DNA of 64,000 bases from Paramacrobiotus metropolitanus. Taxonomy: Eukaryota > Tardigrada > Eutardigrada > Parachela > Macrobiotidae. The translations under genes were made by a program, and so were the position numbers. The notes beneath the pieces were generated by a model. It was given only the letters and a program-made list of their open reading frames with translations, searched no databases and was not told where the DNA came from. Location: positions 124,001-188,000 of the forward strand of contig NW_026570348.1 of the NCBI RefSeq assembly GCF_019649055.1, read 5' to 3'. This document shows, piece after piece, positions 33,985 through 46,429 of the stretch; the stretch's first letter is position 1, and every line of letters starts with the position of its first letter.

Positions 33985-36900
33985 ATGAATCAAGGAATGC
34001 CAATGGACTGGAAGAGTCAGGATTTTCGCAAGAAATGCGTGGCGGAAATGTAAGTTCTGGGACTGGTTGTGAGTTCTGTAGTATTGCCATTGTTTCTGAT
34101 AGTATAATACTGTTATTGCACAGGGAGAAAATCCTGCACAAAACTCCTGGCACCAACATCTCAGCAAGCGAACTGGAGAGCAGGATCTTCCAGAAAGCTA
34201 CCAGCAGGGTGCGTCGTGCGTAGAGCCTTTTTTGCGTTGTTCTCTCTCACCAGAGAATGGTGCAGTTGAGAACGCTGTGAAAGATGTTCCAACGCTAACT
34301 CTGCGATTTGTAGGAGGAATACGTTAATTATGTCAAAGCATGCCTGACCAAAGTTCCACTACAAAGTAAGTGCCAATCACTCAATCATCTAGTTGATGGA
34401 GTTGGTCACCGATAAAACTGGTGAATACTTAAATACTGCCTGACTTTTGGTACGAATAGAAGAAGACATAAATTTACTTTTTCGGTTCTCAGTGCACAAT
34501 GAGATTTTTAAATATCGTTGAATTCCATTAATTTCATTTGAACGCCTCACATTGTAGTGCAAAGTTACAGTAAGTACTTGCATGTTACAATTAGTTTAAT
34601 CGTTTAATATGCAACTTCCTTACTGTTCTATCCAGCGCTTTTTGTTTACTTTTTATTAATTTTCAGTTTTCATAATTTGTATAATATTACGTAAAATGAT
34701 ATGTTAATGAATTATTATTAATTAATGTCAGTAATAGCAGAACTATCAATACTAAAACTAAATAAAATGATAAAATTAACACATGTACGAGTATTCATAA
34801 AAATTAGCTGCGCAGACCTGCGTTTACGTTTGATTTGGATCTGAAAATGAGTACAATTTTTTTCTATTCCAGTGGCCAATCGCGCCCAGCATCAAACCGG
34901 CCAGCAACCAACCGGTCCAGGCATGAGCGCACCCTCCCAGCAGCCGCAGTCCACCGGCCAGCCGCCCATGTATCCCGGAGGCGAGATGCAGCAGCAGCAG
35001 CTCCCTCAAGCCCCCAACCAGCCGCCCATGGGGATGATGCCGGGCCAGGGAGCGGCGCCGGGACAGAACTTCGGCATGATGCCGGGCTATCCCAATCAGC
35101 CGCCGTCCCAACAAGCGGGCCAGATGGGACAGTTCGCTGGACAACCGCCCGCCGGCGCCGGCTATCCCCAGCCGCAGCATGTGGGCGGCGGCATGATGAT
35201 GAATCCCGGGATGCAGGGACAGCAGGGCCGGCCGATGATGATGGCCAGCGGCGGAATGGGCATGCAGGGACAGCCGGGGATGATGCAGCGACAACCGATG
35301 CAGCAGTGTAGGTTCATCACATTCCCGACAGTATCGGTACATTCGTGTTTGTTGATGCGGTATTTTGTGCGTCCCTGGTTTTTTGTTATTTCTGATAATG
35401 TATGCAATAATAAATTTTCCGTTACTTCTATTTATTTGCAGACTTTTAATTATTCTGATAAACGAATATTTCCAGTTTCGATATGTTTTTGTCGCTTTAT
35501 TCAGCTAATTACTCACTTAAAAAATACTTACTGACTTGTTATATGAAGAAGAATCATCTTATTTTAGTTAGCTGGCCTTGTGACGTTTTTGGACAAAATG
35601 TCCTTATCTTTTCTTCTCCGGAAATCAAGTTGTTTAGTGCATATTTTGCTTTTTAATGCCTTCTCTTTAAATATGTTCGTTATCGCCTTATTTAACTATG
35701 GTGGCTACTGGTGGATCGACTTTTCCTTTCTATACGAGCGTTTTATTGTTTGTTCGGTTTCTTTTAAGTGCCATTCCCTCTCAATTTCTGTTGTCATTGC
35801 AGTCCCGAGCGGCCAACCCGGCATGAGAGGTCCCTATCCCGAAGGCGTTCGCACAGCCGTCCCACAGAATATGACTCCGGAGCAGCAGCAGCAAATGCGC
35901 CAGCAGCTACTCCAGCACCAGGAGCGTATTCGCATGGAACGGGCCAATGCCGCCATGCTCATGGTAAGCGTCGCTGGCCTTCGTTCTCTGATGGTGGCAT
36001 TCCTTACCTAACCTGTGACGACTCTCTGCAGAGGGACAATCAAGGCATGATCAATCAGAACAACCAGCCGTACAACGCTCCCGCCTACCCGGGATCCATG
36101 CAGCCCCGCATGCCCATGATGCCCAACCAGCCGGCCGCGCCACCGTCCGCCGCGCAGCTGAACCAACAACCATCGCTCTTAACCCAGCTGATCAGTGCAC
36201 CCATTCCTCCGAACCCGCAGTTCCGTCCCAGTGGACCGGTGGGCCAGCCGCCCGGTCAAGGACAGCCAGGAAACATCCCACAGCAACCGGATGCGAGCGG
36301 GTACAGTGTCATCCTTAGAGAAAAACTAATCTAAATATTATCGTTAAACTGAAACTGACGATTTTGTGTTTGTAGAACGACAGCCAGACCGCCTTCTGTG
36401 GTGGCTCTGCCGCCCAAATCATCCCCGATGGGCATGACGGGCCCACCGTCCAATCAGCCGGGCATGGCACCGTCACCGGCCGGCGAAATCAACCCGGACA
36501 CGGTACCCATCGGATCGGAGCTGTACAAGAAAAAGCTGGAGGAATTGCAAAAGTTTAAGGATGTCATACAACGGATGCTGTTGAAATTTCGCAACGATCC
36601 AGGTGTGTGACCAGCGCCGGGCGACTGGTTTTCCGGGATGATACAATATTAATTTTTGTAGCATAATGTGGGAGTTTTGCTAGCATGTCGTATCATTATC
36701 GATTGTTGTTGTTGCAAATTAGTTCTTATTTATTGTTTTTTTCCAGAACGACACCAACAACTGGAACGACTCCGTGGTTTACAAACAACAATTTACGAGA
36801 AGTTCGTTCCTTATAACGTCCTGCTGAAATGCGAAGGCATCCTGAGAAACTTTAATTGGGTACGTCTAGAACGTACTAACTTCTGTTTTTCCCGCTTTTG

Positions 36901-37878
36901 GCGCGGAACTATCAGTCTCCCGTGTTGTGTAGGAGCGAATGGGATTAGGGGAATCATCGGCCGGATCCCCGTTGGAGGAGAAGACGCCGGGCAGTCTGCC
37001 GGGATTAACACCGTTAATTGGCGCGGACACCGTGCCGGATGCGCTAGTCCGGGTGGAACGGCCCTCTCTCAAGCCCGTTGCTGAGGTGTTATCGCGAGTG
37101 CTAACGGAGCTCAAAGGCGAACAGTTCTCCGCTCTCTGTCAGGCTTGGCGTGCGCGTCTACCGGCGCATCTGGATGATGGGGTTGTGTGGCGGCACGGTG
37201 ACGCCGAACCGGATGCCGAGAAGGATCTGTCCGATGCCGATGAGGAGATGGGTACGAATAATCTGTTTTACAGTAAATGTTGTATAGAATACTGAATAAA
37301 AATGATAACGGAAAAATTATGGCCGAGTTCATTTTTAAACCGGTAATATATTTTGTTGACAGTTTACCTTTGATAAAAAAGGGATATCAAGTGTGATTGC
37401 AGGAAAAGTTGTATTCGGTAAAGCTAATGCGAATCCGGGATTGATTGCAGGTTTATCAATCGCCAGTGAGAGCGAACAGATCGCCAAATGGGCAGCGGAA
37501 ATTCCCGCGGCGCTGCAGCTGGAAGCCGGCTATCTGCAGCGGGATTTCGACATCATCCTGGATGTGGATATGCACCCGGATGGGGAGTTGATCCGCGATG
37601 CAAAGGTGCTATATCTCTGCTGCGGACTGAAGAACCATGGAGCAGAGGCGGCGGTTGTCCCGCCCGTGGGTGTCGTGGTGCCCCTGGATTATCCCAAGAC
37701 GCTCATCGACTACCGGGATATGGATGTGGCGGCGTATGGGGAGTCGGCGTTCCTGAAAGATGTCCGCGGTGTCATGTGGGAATGTTTCACGGGATTGGGA
37801 GCGGGGAACGGGTGCAGTCTGGTTGACCTGATGGATGGATGGAGGCAGAGTCTGGTGGCTGTGCAGAATCGCAGTTGA
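33985..37878 (+). CDS. MED15: Mediator complex subunit 15 (MED15)
   Basis: Ten exons: 33985-34049, 34124-34208, 34314-34365, 34873-35307, 35803-35963, 36032-36300, 36376-36602, 36747-36859, 36933-37251 and 37403-37878. They total 2202 nt, giving 733 aa. An in-frame TGA lies four codons before the ATG. Exons 1-3 encode the KIX domain (MDWKSQDFRKKCVAEM, ISASELESRIFQKATSR, EEYVNYVKACLTKVP), which binds transcription-factor activation domains. A long Gln/Pro/Met/Gly-rich linker follows (exons 4-6). The C-terminal Mediator-anchoring part has PDTVPIGSELYKKKLEELQK, LERLRGLQTTIYEKF and VVPPVGVVVPLDYP. Exon 10 has a second acceptor 48 nt downstream (exon start 37451) that would delete 16 residues in frame. 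Confidence 0.92.
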
Positions 37879-38912
37879 TGGTTTAACGCTTGGCCGACGT
37901 ACTGTCGGAATGATTTTATTTGCTGATATACCCAAGTTATCTTCATGTTAAAAGGTGAAGCCTGGAGCGCAACATAGTACGGCTTACGCGCTTCTTAGGG
38001 GAAATTTATTGTGATAATTTCCCTACCTGGTAGACACAGTATATTGTACTGTATTAGCAAGTTTTGGTTTAGAAGGTGTTGTGGAAATTATTGTAGTTGA
38101 ATATGCATGTAGATTACTACCATTAATCTGGAAATTCCGATGTACTGTACTCGTATACATGTCGACCTGTTGCCGCTGTTTGAATTGATTCTTGTTAGGC
38201 TCTTAAAAGACGAACTTATGGCTTGTGTTTTGCCTTTACTGCAGCGGCTTTTCGGTCATGGTGACCATCCTTTCGGTGTATTTATTTTTATTTTCGAATC
38301 CCCACAATTAAACCTGTCTCATACTGTGTGTTGGCTGTTCCTCTTCATCTGGAATGGATTATTCATTTAGATTATGGTATACACAACGCCTATAACGGCT
38401 TCTTTATAATTATTAACTTAATAATTATTATGTACAGTAACTAGCGACGACGTGTTCAAGTGAGGAACAGCTACATCGAGAAAAATTAGTGCCCGGGTGT
38501 TGTTTTTCTTGGCAGCTTTGCTGTGATTTTGTTATTATTGTAATAAAGGGTATTACATCGCAAGGCCGGGCAAGTGATTTATTTTAGTTTTACGAAATTA
38601 ATATCAACAAAGCAGGACCCCCTGTTTACATGCCGACCGCCCACATCACGGAAGTAAGATTCTGTCTACATCGCAACCGCCTCCACTCTGCAGTGGAAGT
38701 CAAGTACAGTACTGTACAATGTGTACATACAATAATGCGTATAATAATCTGGTAGATTTGCATACTAGTTACTAGTATTTTGATTCTGTCTCAATCTGAC
38801 ATTTTACTGTGGATTCTAAGATTCTCTTTCCAGAATCAGAACACCCTTCTTTTGGTAATGGAATTTATGGACAGATAAGATTGTGGCTACCGTTTGGACT
38901 TGACTTGTGAGG
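37879..38912. other. Intergenic between MED15 and its partial duplicate
   Basis: AT-rich, no exon. The duplicated homology resumes just before 38913 with TTGACTTGTGAGG, which also precedes MED15 exon 1. Confidence 0.4.
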
Positions 38913-40420
38913 ATGAATCCAGGAATGCCAATAGTGATAGACTGGAAGAGTTGGGAATTTCGTAAAAAATGCATTTCCGAAATGTGAGATCTGGAATTAC
39001 TGTAGTTTCGAAAATTAGTATCATTAAGTATATACCACTGTTCCTGTTAAGAGATCTGTAGAGCTGTTGTTGTTGTACAGGGAGAAAGTCATGCCCAAAG
39101 CGCCAGACTTCAACATATCGGCGCATGAACTGGAGAGCAGGATCTTCCTGAAAGCCACCTGCAGGGTGGGTAGACGCCGTATAGCCTTCTACTGACATTT
39201 TTGCATTCGTCATAGAATCGCGGATCTGGAAACGCTGGGAATACTGTGCAATCGCTGACTTGTGGTTTTCAGGAAGAGTACGTCAATTATGTCAAAGCTT
39301 GCCTGATCAAAGTCCCTCAGCAAAGTAAGCGTCAATCTATGTTAACAATAATACGGAAATAATTCATTTTTCGATTTTCATCTCCTTTTTCATCTGATCG
39401 CATGTGCAGAACTGAGCGCAGCTCGCTTGTAATTGTACAAAGAAAGTATTGTGAATAAATTTACTGCTCATTTTAACTCACAAAAATACTTCTCATTCTG
39501 ACCGATTTAAATAGAGCACTTTAACACTGTATGACTGAAGCAGAAATTCAAGCTTATTTCGCTCTGCGAACATACAATAAATTCCTGGAATTTAATTGCG
39601 ATAATGATCATAATGTGAATTTTGAACTATTGACAATGGAAAAAATTTGGCTTTTCTCCGGACATTAATCCAATAATCCTGTATACACTTACCTGCATTG
39701 TGCATAATTAAGTACTACGAGTAATCGGTCCAAATTTATTTCTTATATCCTTGTGTGATCGATTAGATGGGATTCCTGCAATTTACTGATTCTGGCTAGG
39801 AAGCATTTCGCTACGAAGTTTGCCTAATTCTGTATGTTTTATCCGTGTACTTAAAAGTTAAAATTAAAGTGTGTCGGAGTTTTTAGATTTATTTTAATTA
39901 AACTAATTCTCAAGTAATTTCAGATAAATGAACAGATAATTTTTATGATCAGTTTAACAGTGTAATAATTTTATAATAGCGTAATGTAACCGTTAATTTC
40001 TTAATCGGAGTAAAATTTACTCTGATTAGGAAATTAATGGTTACATACATTACGCTGTTCATATAAACTGTATTAATATTTAATGAATCTGCCGTCGCAC
40101 ATTGCAGTAGCCAATCGAGCCCAGGCTGCTCAGCAGCAGGCTGACCAGCAGCCAGCGGTTTCCGGCATGGGCGCTGCTTCCCAGCCGCAGTCCACCGGTC
40201 AGGCGCCCATTCATTCCGGCGACGAGATGCAGACCCAGCCGCCTGAACCCCCTATCCGACGTCCATGGGAATGATGCCGGGGGAAACGACTGCGTAGGGA
40301 CAAAATTCCGGCATGATGCCCAGCTGCCTCGGTTACGGGCAACAGTTCTCCGGACAACCGCCCGCCGGCCGCCGACACCAACTATCCTCAGCCGCAATAA
40401 TTCCCAACTCGCGATGAGTT
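38913..40420 (+). pseudogene. Partial MED15 duplicate: intact KIX exons, broken exon 4
   Basis: Exons 38913-38983, 39081-39165 and 39273-39324 are open and phase-compatible, and encode a complete KIX-like domain (DWKSWEFRKKCISEM, FNISAHELESRIFLKATCR, EEYVNYVKACLIKVPQQ). Exon 4 starts at 40108 as ANRAQAAQQQADQQP. It loses the MED15 frame near 40250 and stops at about 40272; later homologous Gln/Pro-rich sequence continues to about 40400 in broken frames. None of exons 5-10 is present. If transcribed it would give a roughly 120-aa KIX-only protein, so a functional competitor is possible, but a decaying partial duplication is the simpler reading. A palindrome sits in its third intron. Confidence 0.85.
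39978..40057. repeat. About 80-bp foldback element in the MED15-duplicate intron
   Basis: Arms of about 37 and 41 nt meet around one base. They differ by a few substitutions and one 4-nt indel. Outer ends are AGCGTAATG and CATTACGCT; inner ends are GGAGTAAA and TTTACTCT. Confidence 0.85.
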
Positions 40421-41424
40421 TTCGTTACTTACACTCCTTTCTCTGTTTTTTTTTGGCTTGTGCGTGCTATTGTAGACTGTAGTTACTTAGGCGATTCGTG
40501 TTCATCAAATTTCAAGTAGTGCAGCTATCGCTTGTCGGGTTTGTTAGTTGGTGTATGTTGCCTGTTTTTCAAGGTTTTTTTAAGGGGGAAAATAGTTCGT
40601 TTGTTTCTTGCCGAAGCAGTTTTTTGTTACTGGTTTTAAACTTTTAATGAGATCTGAGCTGTTTCCTGTTGATCAGGTAGCAGAACATAAATACAGGCTG
40701 CACTGAGGATGGGTAATGCTCACCGTCGGCCTCGGTTTTTGTTTGAAGCAAAAAACCTGTCGGGGCTTTCGAACTGAAAACTTTGTTGCTTCCCAGTGCT
40801 TAAATTCAACGGCGCTGTTGGCTTAAGACTAGCGCCGTTAGCTTCAACGATAGCGAAAGGCACCCGGGAATCTTCGGTGACGTTTAACGATGTCGAAGTC
40901 GTTGGCAACGGGTACTGGGGAAGATTCGCTGAGCATGTAATCTTAGGTTAGACCTCTAATTACTCGGTAATCGGTATGTAATGTATTTGTGTATACTGGT
41001 TCCTTGGTAACGTTTTGCATCCGTATCTATGTAGGTACTGTACAATTCTGTATTTTTGTTATGGAAACAGCATACCAAGACAACAAATCAGTAAGTGAAA
41101 AAGGGTACTTACGTCGTATTAATATGCAACACCAGTTACTCCAAATCTGGAATATATTACAGGCTCCAATATAGTTATGCATACGGTAATAAGAGTACTT
41201 AAAATTATGCAAGAGGTGATGTTGTCCCTAAAGGTTGTTTTCGAGAGAGTATGATGATGTACTTACTACCCGACTATTTGCCGCAATTATTTTCATGTTC
41301 TTGTATTCTTTGAGTTTCTGTATTTACATATGCTATCCGTTATGCATCTGGATATCTGTCTAACCTAAGATAGCGAATTCTGTCAATCGGTGTGTAGTAC
41401 CGTTTACTGGAGAATTACCGTAGT
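40421..41424. other. Intergenic, upstream of first fucosyltransferase
   Basis: No gene. A GC-rich inverted pair (AACGGCGCT near 40810, AGCGCCGTT near 40830) is present. From about 41040 the sequence is paralogous to 47690 onward, so it belongs to the fucosyltransferase duplication unit. Confidence 0.45.
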
Positions 41425-42939
41425 ATGACGAACTGGGCATCTCGGCGAATTTTGGTTGCTGCACTCATAATAGCTTTTTCCGCTGGTTGCTTATTATTGG
41501 TACCGGCACTGAGCCGTTTTGCGTATAATTTTTGTTGTGTTTGGTCAGCATCAGCAACTTCGAAAGGCACAAATCTGGTAGGCTGATGCGTAACATACAA
41601 ACCGTTATATCTTACCATTAGACGTACTTTCCAGTATCCATGGCCAGGTGCGCAACTGCGCATAAGCATCTGGAATTTCACTAGTAACGATCGAAAGAGA
41701 ACAGCCAGTCCGAGTGAGCCCGTGTACTCCTAACCATAAATAAAATAATGAAGCTGTAAAGTTGCATTGCAGACGTGCCGGTCACCGGCAAGATCCGGCA
41801 GAGTACTGAACACAGACCTGAGCCGGCTTCGTTGCGACTTGGTAAATCGTATGGCTGGTCGGATCGAAGTGGCCAAAAAGTACCGCATCCAACAGCACAA
41901 ATTGTTCCACACTGTCAACAACAACATGCTCAACGGATCATCCTTGCGCAGATTCCTGACTTATCAGCCGGTGGATGGAGGACTGGGAAATTTCATGTTC
42001 CAGTCTGCCATGCTTGTAGGTTGTGCTCGAAAGAATGACCGGATTCCAGTACGCATTACCCACGACTCCAGGTTGGAGCTTTTCGAGGGAATGGACATCG
42101 GTTTCCTTAACCGGTCCGTCCTTTTCCCGAACAATTCACGTAAAGCGCAGACTCTTGGTAAGCCTGAAGAATTGGCTCGAAAAGACGATGAAGTTAAAAC
42201 AATTGCTGGAGTACTTCTAGCGTGGGACTTTGTTAGAAACATTAAAGTCTTATTTTTTGATGCTTAGGCCAATACTTTTGCAGGGGAATTAGGTCCGGGA
42301 AAATTCAGTCCTGACTTTCACAACGTGAGCTCTCGCTTCCCCGATCAAGCTGCATCATTATCTGGTTACGGCCAATCGTGGAAATACTTCCATGATGCAT
42401 CTCATGAGATCCGCGCGCTGTTGACCTTCAAAGAAACTATCCAACAGGAAGCTATTAACGCCATCCTGGACGGACTGAGCAACCTGAGCAGGCGGGGCGT
42501 GCTGCTTAACCGCATGCAGCCGGTTCATGTAGGGATCCATGTGCGGCGAGGCGACATCGTCAGTGACGCCGATCAGGTCGCTCATGGCCACGTGGCCGCC
42601 ACGGAAGAGTATCTGCTGCGCATGGCGCTGCGCATCCAACGCCGGTACCCGTACGCAGTCTTCTTTGTCATCAGTAACGACTTGGACTACTGCCGACGAT
42701 TATTCCGCGAGCCCAACTTCATCTTCGTCGATGGGAATGCGGCCGAAGTGGACATGGCTATAATGACCTTTATGGATGTGATGGTGATGAGTGTTGGGAG
42801 CTATAGCTGGTGGTCGTCTTATCTTAGCGATGCTCAAGAGGTTTTCTATTTTAAGGACTGGCCGAGGAATGGCAGTGACTTTGCAGAAGGAGTTGCAGCA
42901 GAAGACTATTTTTTTCCTGCGTGGCATGGTGATAATTAG
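41425..42939 (+). CDS. GT11 alpha-1,2-fucosyltransferase-like, copy 1
   Basis: Proposed exons: 41425-41577, 41773-42210 and 42268-42939 (420 aa). Exon 1 gives a short cytosolic tail and signal anchor (MTNWASRRILVAALIIAFSA), typical of Golgi type II glycosyltransferases. Exons 2 and 3 carry family motifs: YQPVDGGLGNFMFQSAMLVG, SGYGQSWKYF, the GDP-fucose-binding VGIHVRRGDIV, FFVISNDLDYCR, MTFMDVMVMSVGSYSWWSSY and FFPAWH. Family members add fucose alpha-1,2 to galactose on glycans. The 57-nt second intron is the least certain part: its in-frame acceptor is a weak TTAG, and a stronger acceptor 16 nt later would shift frame. The gene is duplicated at 48047-49900. Confidence 0.85.
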
Positions 42940-44246
42940 ACGGAAGACTGCGCAACAGTGTGCAAGCGAAAAAATATCGACTCTTTTATTATCATCTACG
43001 CTGTTTAATTTGTCAAAATTGTTCGTCGTGCTTTCCGATGTCGTGAAACAAAGTTAAAATACGAGACACTACAAGTACAAGTACCTGTATCAGTCTCAAT
43101 GAACATTAGAAAGCTTTAATGTATATTGAGAAAAAGGCTATACTACGCGCGACCTTCCAGTAGTTTTGAGATCACGCTAACCCAGCATTTGGAACGAAAC
43201 TGACGCCACCATTAGATCACACAGGAACTAGAAACTTCGTTGTTTTGCATGAAAAATCGAAAAATGTCAAAGAGTATTGCTGTAAATGCAAAATTTATAA
43301 CTTAAACTATGCGAAATCGACCTTTGCACAATGTGAGACTGTGAGCTATGTATCTGTATAGCTGGTTTTGTTCAATCGATAGCGGTGACCAGTGGAGAGC
43401 GGTAACGGTTTAATTCGAGTAGCTGGTTCTAACTACTGGACAATATTTTCAGTTTCGTGACTTCCGTTCATTCGGCAGGTGTGCTCAGTTAAGGTCTGTA
43501 TACTAAGGATTAAAATAAGTGGTAACTGAAGGACTATGGACAGTGTTTTAAGTCATGCATGCTTGACGTGTCAGTGAACAAACCTGTGATTCGTGCCATT
43601 TCAAAACCAGATACTTACCGAGGCAGAATGATCAAATGCAGTGCTCCTTCGGAGCGTTTCCGACGGAAACCTACAGGCACGTGAATTGATTAGGAATGAA
43701 TGCGGAAACATTTGAATATTTTCTAATATTTTGCTTGTTATTGGGTCACTCTCGTCCAGCTATGTATATTTCGAGTCGGTACTGGTAGTTGGCTATACAA
43801 TAACTGGATCAGTTAGTGCCGGCTGTGTTCCTAATGGCCAACTAGCTACATGGTGTTTCGTATGCAGCAGCCTAATAGTTCCGTAACAGTGAACAGGATA
43901 ATAACGAGTTTGTTACGCCAATAGCAGGTGCACTTCAATTTCAACTGCAAATAGTCTATTCAGTGATTCAGTAGCCGTCCTCTGAACTCAAGCTTAGAAC
44001 ATACCATCAGATGCACACATTTGCATTTAATGCCCCCGCAACAAAAGGAGCATGCAACACTGCAGCAATAAAAATTACGGTAAGTACCTACATGCCGGTT
44101 GCTGCGGTAAGTACCTACATGTCGTCTGCTATAAAACACGGGACCAGCAATGTTTAAAATAATAATATTATAATAATGCCAGGATCATATTCACTTAACG
44201 CTAACACTGAAAGTTCATACTTTGCCATTGTGGACACTGATCCAAA
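42940..44246. other. Intergenic with part of a dispersed repeat
   Basis: No gene. The stretch 43137-43252 resembles 46018-46140 (shared TACTACGCGCG, TAGTTTTGAGATC and CATTAGATC in the same order). A short direct repeat, GGTAAGTACCTACATG, occurs at about 44080 and 44107. Confidence 0.5.
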
Positions 44247-45711
44247 ATGAACTCGTATTTCTGTTCTTCGTTGTGGCTGATTTTTCTTAGATTTGGCGGT
44301 ATAGTATGTGGTCAGTATTCCAATACATTGCAGCTGCTGGCAACGAGCACTAGCAGTTTTATTCCCACGCCGACGCTGAGCCAGCCGGCTTGTCTCCCAT
44401 GCGAGTATCCATACGGTACGTCGTTCTGTTAAGACCTTAATTCCCGAATGCTAAAAATGTTACCGCCACCTCAAGACTTGACAGTAAATTTGTCGAGTTT
44501 GTTGCAAAGCTACTGTATTAAGTTAATTTTACTGTTTCTCCCAGAAGCTATTCTCTAGTAATAAGCAAAACGACGTTTTCGGCGATTGTTTTGATTTGCG
44601 TTATACCCTTGACTTTTTTTTCTGGAAGGTACCCTTGACTTCTTTTTCTGGAAGGTACTTACCATATATTCCTTCGTCCTTTGTAATTGCAGACGGCAAG
44701 GCAAAGGTCACCTGGCTTGTGCGAGATGCTGATACGCTAAAGGAACTTAATAACATCACTGTGCACGCTGTGGCTACCCTGTACAGCGATGGGGATTTGC
44801 CATTCAAAGGTCAAACAACAGAAACTAACTCCTTTGGAGAATTCACTTTATCTTTACCAAAAGATGGCACCTACGGGATAACATTCCACTCTGAAGGATA
44901 TTATCCAATAACTGTGAACAACGTCCAGCGCCAGTTTAGCTTTCAACCAAGATCTTCCATGGAACCTCTATTGTTCATCCGCAACATATTCACCGGAAGT
45001 GGAACAGTGAGCGGAAAGATCAGCCTTTCCCGTGCTGAAGAACCACCTGCGTCTCGCGCAAAAATTGAATTTCGCTACGGCATTAACAATGTCAGTGGTC
45101 CTATTATTCTCAGTGCTAAGACATCGGCCAGTGGTGAATGGAGCGTCAGCAGTTTCACTACTGGTTATTACACCGCACTCGTCACGCGCAAGGGCTATCA
45201 AGCTAAACAGTTTACTTTCGTTGTTCTGGGCGGCAAAGAAATGCCAGAGCTATTCCATGGCCTTATCCCCGACGTCGACTGCTCAAGTCAAGGTGAAGTG
45301 CGCGTTTTAATGATCCAGGAGCACCGCTGGGTGCGCTGGTTGGATTTGGTTGTCGAAGGCCCAGTTTCCAACAGCAGTCAACGCGGTCGGGTAGAATACA
45401 GCGGTTCAAGTGTAAGTGCCGACGGACTGATGGATAACTGTTATGCCGGCGATTTGCTGGACATTACCATGATCAAAAAACAGTTGGCAGGCGACTATAA
45501 AATTGTGGTTTACGACTTCGAAGCTCGTAAAACTCCAGATGACTGGAACCTGGCCTCATCGAACGCAATTGTGCAAGTCTACCGCGGCAACTTTCTGTGG
45601 TCGCAGTTATTTGTGCCCAACCGTAAGGGCAACACATGGGTTGTAGCAGCTTTTAATGGTCTCAACCTGACCATTATAAACGAGATGTCCTCCGTTGTAT
45701 ACAACAATTAA
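44247..45711 (+). CDS. Secreted beta-sandwich protein with carboxypeptidase-regulatory-like repeats
   Basis: Exons 44247-44415 and 44693-45711 join in frame to 395 aa. The N-terminus is a signal peptide (MNSYFCSSLWLIFLRFGGIV). The mature part starts with a Ser/Thr/Pro-rich, CPxC-type segment (QPACLPCEYPY). It continues as Ig-like beta-sandwich units with the typical pattern of a polar turn then G.Y.....G: TNSFGEFTLSLPKDGTYGIT and SASGEWSVSSFTTGYYTAL. This pattern is common to CNA_B and carboxypeptidase-regulatory domains. I infer an extracellular binding or structural protein, with no catalytic residues seen. It sits between the two fucosyltransferase copies. The intron contains a tandem duplication of about 26 bp near 44608-44660. 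Confidence 0.7.
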
Positions 45712-46429
45712 TTGTCATTCGTTGTGCAACATACATATGTCTTCAGTGGCCGTTAGTTTTCGCGTTGTGTCTGAAAAATGTCGTGGTGCCTCTTTAGAAT
45801 GCCCGTTATATAATTATTTATAATTGTTTTGATTGTCCTTTATACTCTGCCTTACGGAAATGTCTAGATCTGGGTCTCATTTGTAAAATCGTTTTTAATC
45901 AGCTCGGTATGTAATACAGGCAGGTGCTCGATGTGTACCTGAAAAATTCTGTAACCTGGAAACGTTTCGAATGTGTTTTTACGTACTTAAGTACTTCTTA
46001 CTATATTAAGTACAAGATCTATACTACGCGCGGCGCCCCATAGTTTTGAGATCTCTATAACCATAAAACTTCTGGAAAAACGGACAACGCCATTAGATCC
46101 GGGATAGTTCAGAAGTGGCCGGCATGTGTTTCTTTTATGAAAATATCGAGCCGGCATCAAGCCGGCATCAAGACCAGATTGATCCAACCCATCTTAAAGG
46201 TCACCTTGAAACTTAGAAATACTTGCCTAGATACAATACAAAATACCAATTGAAATAATTATTACACTAATTAAACCGAAAAATAAATAAATTATTGTAC
46301 TTATTCAAACACTCGTGTTATTCAAACATTGCTGCCGGTGTTGCCGAGCTCGAAACACGTTTAAAATCAACCGATATAAAATGTAAAAATATCAATATGA
46401 AATCAATACGAAAAATCACTGGACGAGTG
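45712..46429. other. Intergenic with second copy of the dispersed repeat
   Basis: Contains the 46018-46140 copy of the repeat also found at 43137-43252. No coding feature. Confidence 0.45.

Noticed and set aside
34824-35342. 172-aa minus-strand His/Leu/Arg-rich frame
   Set aside because: Antisense of the Gln/Pro-rich MED15 exon 4; its composition follows from the repeat codons.
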